Assembly: GCA_028673005.1 (NCBI GenBank)
Contig: CM054116.1
Span: forward strand, 22,731,840-22,795,839
DNA: 64,000 nt
Source of the DNA: Tanypteryx hageni
Lineage: Eukaryota > Arthropoda > Insecta > Odonata > Petaluridae
Reading direction: 5' to 3'
The position numbers and the translations under genes are program-made. This document shows positions 1 through 11,188 of this stretch, piece after piece. Positions within the stretch are counted from its first letter, which is position 1. Each line of letters opens with the position of its first letter. The notes beneath the pieces were generated by a model. The model had not been told where the DNA came from. It saw nothing but the letters and a program-made list of their open reading frames with translations, and searched no databases.

Positions 1-2
1 CT

Positions 3-125
3 CAAATTAAAAATAAGTATAGAAATAGGCTTGAAGCTGAAGCAGATTTAATCGTAGCCATATCGAATATTTCGCCCGATTTTTTAAAGATGTGTAATGA
101 CAAACAAGCCCAGGTATCCCATTAA
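3..125 (+). pseudogene. C-terminal end of a hAT transposase (ZBED5/FAM200/SCAND3-like)
   Basis: Frame 3 reads 40 codons from the window edge to a TAA at 123-125. The peptide has the signature of the end of domesticated-type hAT transposases: KYRNRL, then an acidic stretch with ADL near residue 15, then an ending around CNDKQAQVSH. In ZBED5, FAM200 and SCAND3 relatives the same block closes the hAT C-terminal dimerisation region (K-x-K-Y-R-N-R-L...D-L...L...K-Q-x-x-x-S-H). The rest of the gene lies outside the window, so intactness cannot be judged. It is probably a transposon gene rather than a host gene, because the whole neighbourhood is transposon debris. Confidence 0.75.
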
Positions 126-169
126 TAATTAATTCAGAAATTGAATAAAGTCAAATCTTCTTTCACATA

Positions 170-720
170 CAGTAAAACCTTGGATTGCGAGCATAATTCG
201 TTCGGGAAAAGTGTTCGTAATCCAAAGCACTCGTATATCAAAGCGAATTTCCCCATAAGAAATAATGGAAACTCAGATGATTCGTTCCACAACCCAAAAA
301 TATTTATTTAAAAATGATTAATACAAAATACATTTTTTTTATACATTCACTGTAATCTTTTTCTTTTTGTGCGACTTTAACAAGGAACCTATCCAATGAC
401 ACTTGCTTTTGCCTCCTTTTGAGGATTTCGTGGAAATGTGACATTGCATTGTCGTTAAACAGATTCATCGCTCGCACTGCTACAGCCTTATTCGGGTGGT
501 GCTTTTCTACAAAATTATGTGTTTTATTTTGAAAATGAATGTGTTTATTACTTTTGATTCATTTTGTAACGAATTTGCTTGTAGTCACAATTCTTAAAAA
601 ATAAAAGTTAATATAATTAATGAAAATTTTTGTACTATTGATTATATGGTTCGCCAAGGAAAAATGGTTCGTCAGTTGAAAAACGTTGAAAAACGTTGAA
701 AAACGCTGCACTAGCGAATA
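170..720 (-). mobile_element. Tigger/pogo-type DNA transposon, 3' end
   Basis: A terminus starting CAGTAAAACCTTGG at 170 is preceded by TA, the target used by pogo/Tc1-mariner elements. The next 130 bases (GCGAGCATAATTCG, then CTCGTATATCAAAGCG) are typical Tigger-like terminal sequence. A transposase C-terminus on the minus strand follows directly (304-558). The other end is not clear; the right limit is a guess based on loss of similarity. Confidence 0.6.
304..558 (-). pseudogene. Tigger/pogo transposase, C-terminal remnant
   Basis: Reading the minus strand from 558 to the TAA at 304-306 gives a stretch containing HHPNKAVAVRAMN, FNDNAMSHFHEIL and KRRQKQVSLDRFLVK. This is the diagnostic C-terminal tail of Tigger (TIGD1-like) transposases (established family knowledge). 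The DDE catalytic domain is absent: upstream an in-frame TGA (559-561) and unrelated AT-rich sequence take over, so this is a 5'-truncated or internally deleted copy. Confidence 0.8.
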
Positions 721-989
721 GAGATTTTGAGTCATTTCATAGCCTTGAGTAAATCGAAGCAACTGCTATCAAAGTTATGGAATAGACTCGTCGACACCCT
801 GGTAGACATCATCATAGTTTGTGTTCATCCTGTGTACGCAAAACGATCAGATTTCGGAAAGTTGGTTCATTTATCATATTTACTATTTTTAGCCTACTTT
901 CCAAAAAAGGAAAGGAGTCTTATGAGATAAATTTGGTACATAGAATAAGGACATATATTAACGACCAATATAACATATTTGGACCAGAT
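721..989. other. Unassigned sequence
   Basis: Two overlapping short frames (up to 104 codons) occur here, but neither resembles a known family and one runs into the repeat that follows. Nothing further is supported. Confidence 0.3.
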
Positions 990-1829
990 CAACTAAGCAG
1001 GGGTGCCACAATTGCGAAGTTAAACTTTTCGGTGATTATGAATTTGGAAGGAACTGGCATAAGCGATTTCAACGAAATTTTGTATGAAGTAGGCGTTAAA
1101 CATAAAATAACAAAATCAAGCTGTTTAGTATAGATATACAAGGAATAAAAAAATCTTTTTACAGGTATGCGTTACACTGTCCACATCACTTTTAACCAAA
1201 TTTAATATTTATAATATATACAAAACCGTATTAGCATATTTACACAGAATCAGTCAAACAGGGGTGCCACAATTACAAATTAAACTCTTTCGGTAATTAA
1301 GAATTTTGAAGGAATTGGCTGAACGGATTTAAATTAAATTTTGTATATACGATTTTTACAACATACCGTAATGAAATCAAGATGTTAAAAGCGGAATTAA
1401 GAGCAGGACTACCACAGTAAAAAGCTAAATAATATTTATTTTACACGTATTTCTAGAAAACTGATCTAATGGATTTTAACCAAATATAGTATATTTAATC
1501 TTCATATATAAATAAATAACAGAATATTGCATTTAAACCGGGTCGTCTAAACAGGGATACCACAATATCAAGGTTAGAATTTTTCTATAACTATGAATTT
1601 GGAAGGTATTGGCTGAACGGATTTAAAAGAAATTTCGTTTCTAGGACGAGTATTGAATGGGAAAACGAGATGAATATGTTTAGAACGGATCAAAAAAGCA
1701 GGGCAACCACAATAAAAGGAAAAATAATTTTCTGATTTCAAAGCAAATACATTAGTATACGATTATACTACGGCGAATTTGGAAAAGCACTTCTGTACCA
1801 CAGGAAACCTGTGTACACCCCTACTTGTT
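990..1829 (+). repeat. Degenerate tandem repeat, period about 146 bp (left arm of an inverted pair)
   Basis: A marker CAGGG(G/C)(T/A)(G/A)CCACAAT recurs near 998, 1259, 1405, 1551 and 1699, so the last four units are 146-148 bp apart. Each unit carries similar follow-on blocks (AATTTGGAAGG...TTGGCTGAACGGATTT and TTTTAACCAAAT). The segment from about 1050 to 1829 is matched, reverse-complemented, at 7296-7990, including the inner edge CCCTACTTGTT. No coding potential is visible. Confidence 0.8.
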
Positions 1830-2419
1830 ATATATAAAAATGGTATTGAAAGGAAAATAGGCGGATTAGTTCTTTCCAGAACTACTTGTCTATTCTTAAC
1901 TACATTTTAACGGCATAGATTGTCTAATCGGTACCATTTGTTTAACTATGACGTATAGGTAAAGTTAAATGCGTAATTTATAACGCAGTCAGTTAAGAAA
2001 TATATTTTCATTTTTTTTAGTTATTTTTAGTTAAGTAATTAGTTAGTTTTAGTTATTTTGGAAATAAGACTGCGATAAAAATAATGACATGAAAAGTTTT
2101 CTCAAGAGATTTTTCTAAAATATAAAAAAGGAAATTTTGAACATGAAATCTTCATTAACTTACAAATCATGTTAATTCACGACAAATGCGACTTTATTAA
2201 ATTGTTCGCATTCACGACCAATCGATAATTTATTTCATTATTCACAGCCGATCATTTACTCAGTTCGAAATTAGACGACCATCAAGCTATCGACAGCAAA
2301 AATGGTGAAAGCCTGCTCATTAAAGTGTCTTATCCCTCCAAGGAAGGGAAGGAAGTTTTGTCATTGTTAACTACCACGTATGGTAGGGCTGCTATACGCT
2401 AGAGAGCCTCTTCAGCCAA
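1830..2419. other. AT-rich gene-free stretch
   Basis: AT-rich DNA with a short run of GTTAGTTTTAGTTATTTT-like duplications around 2015-2060. No reading frame, RNA gene or terminal repeat was recognised. Confidence 0.3.
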
Positions 2420-2470
2420 ATCAGGGAGGAGAGAAACCCGGTGCCGGTACGAATAACACCAAGGGAACAA
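2420..2470 (-). repeat. SINE tail remnant
   Basis: On the minus strand this reads CCCTTGGTG...CCGGCACCG(G)GTTTC(T)CTCCTCCCT, matching the 3' part of the tRNA-derived SINE at 35283-35500 (CCCCTTGGTGCTCTTCG ... GCCGGCACCGAGTTTCCCTC). The tRNA-like head is missing, so this is a 5'-truncated copy. Confidence 0.5.
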
Positions 2471-3300
2471 CGGAATATGATTTCTTTATATATGTATTCC
2501 TCCTCTTTATTTGTGTATTTGGCATAACGCGAAGTAAATAAATATCAGAATATTTTTTCGCTAAGCAATCGTGCTTAATCTATGCGAGGGCGCTCACGGG
2601 AAGCGTAAATAAAGCAACTATATTATAAATAATGAAGCATTTATTTTATCATCGACATTTTATACACTAGTTTTATATAATATTATTTAATCGCCACTTA
2701 TTGGCCCCATAATGAAAGTGGGCAAGGGGCGCTTTTCCATCTAAGTTCTCTTCCGTCTCCAGGAAAGTAGCAGGAAAGCACTGAATCTCGGCAATCTTCA
2801 TTTCCCTATTTTAAGCTCAAGGAGTTGGAGTTTGCGAGGAGAAAGGTAAGAAGGGAGTAAATATAGTACGTCATGTCCCCTCTGGTTCGGAAGACTGAGT
2901 GGTTTGGGTAGGAATACGAGGAGGTGAAGCTCCAAGGGCGAGGCAAGGGGATGAATGACGTGCATGGAGGACATCGCTCTCTTCATTATCATCCTCTCAA
3001 AAAAACCCCATTTTTCCCTCTCCTGCCCGCCTCCGATGTTTGCGAAAAGCATTGGCTTTCATCGTCTTGGGAACGGATCGGTGATGTTGGTAGGGGCGAT
3101 GTGCGAGGGAGGGGAGAGATGGGGGCCTCTTTTCCCTTCTCCTGATAGAGACGTGTGCAACGGAATGGGAGTGGATCGGAATTGGAGAGTGGGAATGCGG
3201 GGAGAGAAACAAAAGAGGGAGGAGAAATCGAAAGGGAGGGATGATCATGGAACGCAGTGCAGCGAAAAAGGGGAGAGGGCAATATACCGCGAGAGAGGGA
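2471..3300. other. Gene-free stretch, purine-rich after 2800
   Basis: Short overlapping frames in all registers across 2800-3300 are produced by GGGAGG/GAGAG-rich composition. No family resemblance is seen. Confidence 0.3.
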
Positions 3301-3307
3301 GGGAGAG

Positions 3308-3480
3308 GTGTGGCGGATTTATACATAGGGAGGGGAGGATTTATAAATAGGAAGGGGAGGATTTATAAATAGGAAGGGGAGGATTTATAAATAGGAAGGG
3401 GAGGATTTATAAATAGGGAGGGGAGGATTCGTAGGTGAGGATTCATAGGTGAGGAGGGGAGGATTCATAGGTGTGGAGTA
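3308..3480 (+). repeat. 21-bp minisatellite with a TATAAATA core
   Basis: Four to five near-identical units of GATTTATAAATAGGAAGGGGA are followed by diverged units (GATTCATAGGTGAGGAGGGGAG). Each good unit contains TTTATAAATAG. It is purine-rich on the + strand like most low-complexity tracts in the window. Confidence 0.85.
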
Positions 3481-4351
3481 GAGGAGGAGACAGGTGTCAA
3501 AAAGGAGATGTGTTGACCGTGGCTCGGTACTTAACGTCGATTTCGGGGAATTGAAATCTGTAGAAATTCGGAATGTAAACACTCGAAGAATTTTAATTTT
3601 TTCTTCTTGAAGTAAATCCGCGATTAGGCACTTTATCAAACATGTTGGATGATTGTCTTTGAACAAAGACTTGGTATACAGAGTTTCAGACAAAGCTAAA
3701 AAATAAATATCCCGAGAAATAATCTCCGAATGATTAATATTATACCATGAAAATATTCTCGTAATGGTTGGCACTCTCTCATGGTGAAAATAACACTACG
3801 TATACACAGAAATAATAGTCTTCCGATTAATAACATCCTCCCGTTTCCTGACCACAGAAACAACATACGAGCGTTTTAAAGTGAAAAACAGTTTCATAAT
3901 GATCGCAGGATATAAATATGTATGGAGTAATGAAATTCGAATTGTCAGCCATTGTCAGCAGTATACCCAATATACACTGATACGATTTCTATAATTAATC
4001 TAATGCATAATAGACTACAAGCGTCAATAAATAATTATGTAAGAACTAATTGGGGTAAATACTCTTACTTTTGATTGCTTTTCAATCTTGCGGTCTCGTT
4101 CGCCTAAGCAACTCCCTCATCCCGGTTCAAGGGCGTAATCTCCCGAAATGGAACATCTCTGCGCGGAGAGATAAGAGAGTCGGGAGAGATTGATTTGGAG
4201 GGAGAAGAAGCCGAATGCCTCCGAGACTGGAAGCGAGAAGTGATCCGTCGGAACAGTTGCGGAAAGTGGGTTCGATGAGGGAGAGGGGGGAGGCGATGGA
4301 AGGCAACGGGTCGACCAAAGGTAAAATCTTCCCATCCCTCTCCCCCCCGGG
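3481..4351. other. Gene-free stretch
   Basis: AT-rich to about 4080, then purine-rich (4150-4340). A 129-codon minus-strand frame at 3385-3774 has its C-terminus in the minisatellite and no recognisable domain, so it is not called. Confidence 0.3.
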
Positions 4352-4520
4352 GGTGCCGGTGATGTAGTGGTTAGGACGCTGGCTGCTACTCGCATGCTGC
4401 TCGAAAGAGCAGCGGGCACTAATCCTGCGAAAGTAGGATTTTTCCAAAGTCGCCCGTGTGGTTTGAGGAGACCGCGTAAAGTCAGCGTTCCGTCCTTCGG
4501 AAGGGCTCTTCTCCCCTCCA
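4352..4520 (+). mobile_element. tRNA-derived SINE
   Basis: The head carries a pol III A-box-like GATGTAGTGGTTAGGACG and, about 45 bases on, a decayed B box (GGGCACTAATCCT). The body has GGATTTTTCCAAAG and TTTGAGGAGACCGCG. The same two body blocks occur in the SINE at 35283 (GGATTTTCCAACC, TTTGAGGAGAATGCG), so both belong to related families. The 3' end is not sharply defined. Confidence 0.6.
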
Positions 4521-4843
4521 CCCTGCACGACGGGCCTTCTCTATGGGAATGACGTATTCGACAGGGTCCCGGAGGCCGAGCGCAATAGAAGCACTTCGAC
4601 GGAAGATAGGAGAGAGAGAGAATATTCCGTAAAGGTCGAGCGGGCGCACCCGCGTCCAAGAGACGGACGATGGATGATTACAAAAGAGGCGCAGGAATGT
4701 GCGGCAAGGGACGAAGCGCGGGACACCGCGATAGTAATGCGTAAGGGGATTAACATGGCACAAAATATAAAAATAACTCTCGACTATCGATGCATGGAAA
4801 TACGTTCAACTCCAAGGCAACCACTCGTGAAAATCGTTCAAGT

Positions 4844-4985
4844 CAGCGTTTCCCAACCTTTTTAATAGTACGACCTACCTAGACTTTGAGAGTTTACCTG
4901 GGACACCCACCTATTATCTATATGCTATTTTTCAAGCAGTAGATGGTACATATATGTCCACAAAGGGCGCACACAGTACTATCAT
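4844..4985 (+). mobile_element. hAT-type terminal fragment
   Basis: CAGCGTTTCCCAACCTTTTT at 4844 is the classic hAT (Charlie-like) terminal sequence. No matching second terminus was found downstream, so the element is truncated or its other end has decayed. Confidence 0.45.
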
Positions 4986-5860
4986 GAGTTATTGAACTAT
5001 TTTATTGCGAACTCGATAAAAAAATGGAAAATTTTATCAAAATAAACTATTTAGAAATATTTCCCCGACCCATCTCAACTTCCTCTGCGATCCACTGGTT
5101 TAGGTCATGTGATATATATATGTATCCCAAAGGGAGAAGAAATCGCACATTAATGCCACGAATGAAGTTTTTCCTTGGCCTCTCTGGACACCGGAGAAGC
5201 GGATAACACTCGTTATAAAATAAAGATAAGAAAAGAATAGAACAAACTGGATGTTTTCATCGTAAGATAGAGATTCTGCGGCATAATAAAAGTGAAAATC
5301 CAATTTAATATGACGAAAACTTCATAAGAACATATTTTATGACCATGGAATTATCTTTTATAAATTTCATGGACCACATAATCATTAAAGCTTCGTGGGC
5401 TCTATAAAAGTCTCTCGTGGTCTGCACGTGGTCCACTGGTCGTGTTGACCACCCCTTAGTTAGACACTTCCTCCAATACAAGAAACGGGCAAGTCTCCAA
5501 AATCCCGGAGGCGGGAAGACGGAAAAAAAGACTCCGCTTCCCTATGGACCTAAGCTGCGGTTTCGTACCGAGAGGTCCACTACGAAAAGGGCCATAGCTC
5601 CAGACCGAGGTCCGGGAGGGGCGTTCCACAATGCTCGAAAACAAAAAGAGCAACCAACGGCGTCTTCTGATTAACCTCTCAACGTCCTTCCGAACGTCCA
5701 TCCAGATTACTTTCCCTCCCAGGGACCTCTTTTCCTCTAGATGCCTCACTCCGCCCTCCCCTCCCACCCTAATACTGCTGTTTCTTGGATTGGTCTTTCC
5801 TCTTCATTCATTCCCTTTTCCCCTCCACACCATACATATCCGATTCTTTCGATTCCCCCG
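4986..5860. other. Gene-free stretch
   Basis: No frame with family resemblance. 5417-5700 is GC-richer, with short frames on both strands that show no domain. Confidence 0.3.
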
Positions 5861-5869
5861 AGGGATCCA

Positions 5870-6795
5870 TGCCCCCGGGCCCCGCCGCCCTCCACAGCGC
5901 CCCATCCCTCCTCCACAGCCCCGCCGACCTACTCCACCGCGCCCTCTCCCTCCTCCACCGCGCCCCCTCCCTCCTCCACCGAGCCCTCTCATCCTTCACA
6001 GTGCCCTCTCCCTCCTCCACCGTGCCCTCTCCCTCCTCCACCGTGCCCTCTCCCTCCTCCACCGCGCCCTCTCCCTCCTCCACAGCGCCCTCTCTCCCCA
6101 CCACGCCCTTCTCCCCACCACGCCCTCTCTCCCCACCGCGCCCCTCCCTCCTCCACCGCGCCACCTCCCTCCTCCACCGCGCCACCTCCCTCCTCCACCG
6201 CGCCCTCTCCCTACTCCACCGCGCCCCCTCCCTCCTCCACCGAGCCCTCTCCTTCCTCCACAGTGCCCTCTCCCTCCTCCACCGTGCCCTCTCCCTCCTC
6301 CACCGCGCCCTCTCCCTCCTCCACCGCGCCCTCTCCCTCCTCCACCGCGTCCTCTCCCTCCTCCACCGAGCCCTCTCCTTCCTCCACAGTGCCCTCTCCC
6401 TCCTCCACCGTGCCCTCTCCCTCCTCCACCGCGCCCTCTCCCTCCTCCACCGCGCCCTCTCCCTCCTCCACCGCGTCCTCTCCCTCCTCCACCGAGCCCT
6501 CTCCTTCCTCCACAGTGCCCTCTCCCTCCTCCACCGTGCCCTCTCCCTCCTCCACCGTGCCCTCTCCCTCCTCCACCGCGCCCTCTCCCTCCTCCACCGC
6601 GCCCTCTCCCTCCTCCATTGCGCCCTCTCCCTCCTCCACCGAGCCCTCTCCTTCCTCCACAGTGCCCTCTCCCTCCTCCACCGCGCCCTCTCCCTCCTCC
6701 ACCGCGCCACCTCCCTCCTCCACCGCGCCACCTCCCTCCTCCACCGCGCCCTCTCCCTACTCCACCGCGCCCCCTCCCTCATCCACCGCGTCCCC
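5870..6795 (+). repeat. 21-bp minisatellite with 126-bp higher-order repeat
   Basis: About 44 units of GCCCTCTCCCTCCTCCACCGC (21 bp). A variant unit GAGCCCTCTCCTTCCTCCAC appears at 6242, 6368, 6494 and 6641, giving a higher-order period of 126, 126 then 147 bp (6, 6 and 7 units). Because 21 is a multiple of three and the unit lacks stop triplets, several frames stay open on both strands for more than 1 kb. These proline/serine- or arginine/glutamate-rich frames are by-products and not evidence of a gene. Confidence 0.92.
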
Positions 6796-7295
6796 TCCTT
6801 CCCACCACCTACGCTCTTACAAATACACATTTCGCTTCGAACACTCGAACTCGGAGCACCCGAGAGGGCGGGGGTGAAAAGAGGCGGGTAAAAGGGGACG
6901 ATGGAAGACGGAAAACGAACGATGAAAAAAATCCTTCAGAACAAACCCCGCCACAAAAGAAGTTTTCATTTCTCGATTTCACCATTCGACAATATTACGG
7001 AGATTCTCATGTGAAAAGCTTTCTTGTGGAAATTGGAAAGGGAGGACAAAAATAATTTTAGAAAAATGGATTTTCAAATAAAGATGCTGCCCGGATGTGA
7101 CTTAGGAAATTGAGACCATCTCAATGGTACGTTTAGTTGATAAACAAACTCTCATACCCTTACGCAGGACGAATAAACACGGATGAAAATAACGCAGATA
7201 AGACGGAATTCGATATCCGTTTATGCGCGATCTGGATGAACAACAAAGGGACAAGTGGAGATTAGGACATGAGAGAGAGAGAGAGAGAGAAAATA
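6796..7295. other. Gene-free stretch ending in a GA microsatellite
   Basis: No gene seen. A (GA)n run of about 20 bases at 7271-7290 abuts the inner edge of the right repeat arm. Confidence 0.4.
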
Positions 7296-7990
7296 AACAA
7301 GTAGGGCTGTACACGGATTTCCCGCGGTACAGAAGTACTTTTCGTGAAATTCGCCGTAGTATAATTTGTGTACTAATATATTTGCTTTGAAACCAGAAAT
7401 TTATTTTTTCCTTATATTGTGGTAGCCCTGCTTTTTAGATTGTTCTAAACATGTTCATTTTGTTTTGCCATTCTATACTCGCCCTACAAACAAAATTTCT
7501 TTGAAATCGGTTCACCTTCGAAGTTTGTAGTTACAGAAAAATTCTAGCCTTGATATTGTGGTAGCCCTGTCTAATCGACACGGTTGAAATATGCTGTTTT
7601 GGTATTTATTTATATGAAGATTTATATACCATATTTGGTTAAAATCCATGTGGTCAGTTCTCTAGAAATACGCGTAAAGAATTTTTATTTTACTTTTTAT
7701 TGTGGTAGCCCTGCTAGTTATCCCCGATTTATACATATTTAATTTACTGAGGTATGTTGTACAAATCTAATACACAAAATTTAATTGAAATCCGTTCAGC
7801 CAATTCCATCCATATTCTTAATTACTGAAAGAGTTGAAATTGTAATTGTGGCACCCCTGTTTGGCTGATTCGGTCTAAATATGCTAATATGGTTTTGCAT
7901 ATATGTCTACATTATAAACATTAAATTTGGCTAAAATTGATGAGGACAATTCAACACAAATACTTGAAATCGATTAAGCCAATTCTTCCC
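7296..7990 (-). repeat. Degenerate tandem repeat, period 139-146 bp (right arm of the inverted pair)
   Basis: ATTGTGG(T/C)A(G/C)CCCTG recurs at about 7416, 7555, 7699 and 7845 (spacings 139, 144, 146). Reverse-complemented, the block aligns through its length with about 1050-1829, starting at the shared inner edge AACAAGTAGGG. The outer boundary fades near 7990. Confidence 0.8.
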
Positions 7991-8286
7991 TGTTATATAG
8001 ATAATAGTGCTTTTCAGCATTGACGAAAAGCACTAAAAAGGAACGGCGTAGGTGGGAGAGGAATAGAAAGGGAGCGATGGCGAGCAAGTGGATAAGAGGA
8101 GAGTTGGAATACGCTTTCGCAATAGGAAATACGTCTGCATACGGGGAAACGGTATCTCGCAGCTGCGAATGCCGCGCGCAAATAACGGAAAGAGAAGAAT
8201 ACGACGATAGTGGGCGTGGCGTTGCAAGGTATACGCACGAATGATGAGTCTGCGACGTTACTTATCTGCGATGGTAGATACTCTAG

Positions 8287-8415
8287 TCGTTGGCCTTGGT
8301 ATGGTGTGTCTGCCTCCCGATATTAGGTAGCGAGTTCGAATCTTGTCTTGCGGATAAATATACGGGGCAGCTTCTGTTACTGTTTATATTTCTTGTCAAA
8401 ATTAAATAAACGCCT
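8287..8415 (+). mobile_element. tRNA-derived SINE (second family)
   Basis: GTTGGCCTTGGTATGG (A-box-like) and, 45 bases later, GAGTTCGAATCTTG (good B box) form a tRNA-like head, followed by an unrelated body ending in an A-rich tail near AAATTAAATAAACG. The head does not fold as a complete tRNA, so it is a SINE rather than a tRNA gene. Confidence 0.5.
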
Positions 8416-11188
8416 TCTTTATTACAAAAATCAAATACTACACCTAAAATCTCGCAACATCCTCAAATATCTGCAATAAATCTATAGTTAAAGAATATTT
8501 GCGTATTTAAATTGAGTTATGTATTTTGCGTGAAATAGTATGGAGATTCCATACCATTAAGAATCAAGGCTTTACGACGACCTATAAAAGTATAAATTTC
8601 TCCTTGACATTTTATATCATCACTAAAATTTAGAAGATATATAAACGAACATTTTACACGAAAAGGAAACGCGAGCGTTTTAACGATTTTAAAACGCAGA
8701 ATTACACGAAAACTGACGAAAAATTCAAAGAGGATTTTTAAACAAATCGAAGGAAGTTGCCTAATGAATACGGTGCTACTGTAAACTTTCACATGGAGTC
8801 ACAATGGTGGAATATTTTTATTCAGAGTGATCAGATTACATTAATCATCCATGCCACAACTGCGCCAAATCGTACAAAAAGGCAGTCTATCCACGGTAAT
8901 CGTCACGTGGTAGTAACCCTAAATTAACTAATTTTGAAAAAACATGACTTTAACGTAATATTAATCCCTACCAATATCACGCAAATTCATAATTCTGTAA
9001 AATTATGACAGACCGCTCATAAAGTGTTTACAGTACATACTCATTTTTCATCCGATGGTGATAAATTTGAATAATTTAGCAGGTAGGAGTTTTAGCGAAC
9101 GGTTGAACTGTCGCAATTCTACTTACAGTGCAAACGCGCGAATATTGCAAGTGCACGATGCCAGTTTGTCAGAGATGACCAAAACGGCACGTGACAATTT
9201 CAGCGACACGAAATCGCGAGCTTTACCGTCCATCACATAACGTAAACGTGTAACCACAGGAGGAGGATGCGCGCAGATCACCGTCGTGGACCACCGTTTA
9301 AAAGGTATCCTACCTCACGCCGTGATTCCCGCACGCTTGCAAATTCAATTGACGAGCTGGCGAGAAATGGAAGCACATCCGCTTGCCTTTCCCATTCGTT
9401 ATCCTTAGTACGCGGTCCTCGATTGACCCCCTTTCACCCCTCTTCGCGGACCAAGGGATATGTTGGGCAAGATGAACCAGCCACCAGGTGCATTTGCCAG
9501 CGGATGTGTGGGCGTCTCATTCTACCTTTGCCAAAGGTTTGGCGAGCGAATAACATCACTGACTCGACAAACAACTGTCAAGATTTTAAACTTTATTATT
9601 TGCGAATGGACTGGATGACCTCGACGGCTTGCATAACCAATCGAAACCGTGATGTTAATTGGCAAATAAACACTGCCTCCGCCCGGGTATTTCTCCTCAT
9701 CACACGTTTCCGATAGCACTTGGGTGCCACATTGAGGCAAAACATCGTCGCAGTATAATTCTGGATCGACTCGAGTCATAGAGACGAGCAAATTAAAAAT
9801 TGGTTTTGTTTTTGCGCCTGAAGCGACGCAAATATTTCAAAGAGAAGTAGCACCATTCTTTCGAGGATGAAAGTGCACAAACTTCGCAAATCAATCGGGT
9901 GTCCACATCGCCCGCAAAGAAATAAGTTACTAATGCAATTCGTTACGATGTGATAAGTGAATGAATTTATAGAAGTGGAAATACATAGAGAAACCAATGT
10001 ACGAACAAAAAACGAACAAAACGACATCTTTCTGCTTAGAAGAGTGCTCCATCCACTTTCAGATAGCACATGCTATGTGCAATCCGCCGCGGCAAAAGAG
10101 AAGCACGCAACAACGGGACGAACGGAAGCTGCAGAGATGGCACCCCATGTGGTGGGAGGACGAATGAACGACGTTCAGATAGTGGGTCGAGATAGAGAGG
10201 GAGAGAGAGAGTATTATACTGAGATAAGAACAGATGCATCCATCGATGTGAAATGTGCAATAGGAAATTATTATTTTTATGACCTCAATGACGTTATTTT
10301 CCACGATTTTACGGCATTACCGAGAATTATTTTCAGGTCTTCAATAAATATTATCTTCGCCTTGAACTTTAAGAGGCAAAAAATCATCATCATCTCGAAA
10401 GATCAACAATCTAAATCCGATCCTTCCGTATAAACACAGCCGGTCTAGTTCGAGAGTTTAACTTTTCAATGGAACTGTCATTAAAGAGTTCATACTTGAT
10501 CCAAACGGATGTTTACTTATCTTCCGCTTATCTATAGAACACATTTAACGCAGTTGAGCTCTCTAGAGACCGTGATTCAAGCTGTTTTGATTTACCCCTC
10601 GGCAGATTCTGCTCCTTCAAATCTGAACATTATCGTGTATTTTTACAAAAATTACGAGAAGTGATTATCCTTTCACACCCATTGAAATACATATTTCTTC
10701 TACCCGTCACTAGTCTGCCGCAGTATTCATCCAAAACCATTCGGTTAGAGAGCTTTATAAGTTATATATGCCAAATACCCAAAATCAATTTTAATATCTG
10801 ATGGGGGAATAAATATGCATTAACATGAAAATGTGATATAAATGAACGATAAGTTTTTAATAAGGGCCTTGTCATTATATATCGACGTTTCTTACAGAGG
10901 AGGATATCATTATATATAGACGTTCCTTACAGAGGAGGAGGAGAAGGATATATTAGCGATGTTTTTACTCCATTATTGTTCCATAAGGAAAAAAAGAAAA
11001 TCGGCCACGAGGAGAAATTTTTAAAATTAAAGATATATTTCCCATGATGAAATATCCCTCTGAAAAATTAATGATTTTTCAAGGTGGGATGAAATGCTTG
11101 CAGTATGCAAGCACCTTCTACTATTATTAAATATGTCTCGCATTCATCAGTTTAATACGTAATTTGCGACCATTAATCAATCTTGCAG
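8416..11188. other. Gene-free stretch with a short tandem duplication
   Basis: Frames of 149 and 158 codons at 9267-9716 and 9957-10433 show no domain, no compositional bias and overlapping antisense frames. At 10871-10940 a block of about 37 bp (TCATTATATA(T)...GACGTT(T/C)CTTACAGAGGAGGA) is duplicated in tandem. If the THAP exons at 11189 belong to a longer gene, its upstream exon must lie here or further left, but none with the required CxxxC pair was found. Confidence 0.3.

Noticed and set aside
5631..7055. 474-codon and overlapping 340-378-codon open frames
   Set aside because: Created by a 21-bp tandem repeat without stop triplets; open in several frames on both strands, no domain.
1830..7295. 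A single 7-kb transposon bounded by the inverted arrays
   Set aside because: The interior holds only SINE pieces and minisatellites, and no target duplication was found; kept as a hypothesis only.
9267..9791. 149-codon + frame and 89-codon - frame
   Set aside because: They overlap on opposite strands, show no domain or splice context; could be chance. A conservation test would decide.
9957..10433. 158-codon + frame
   Set aside because: No family resemblance; ends in sequence with random composition.
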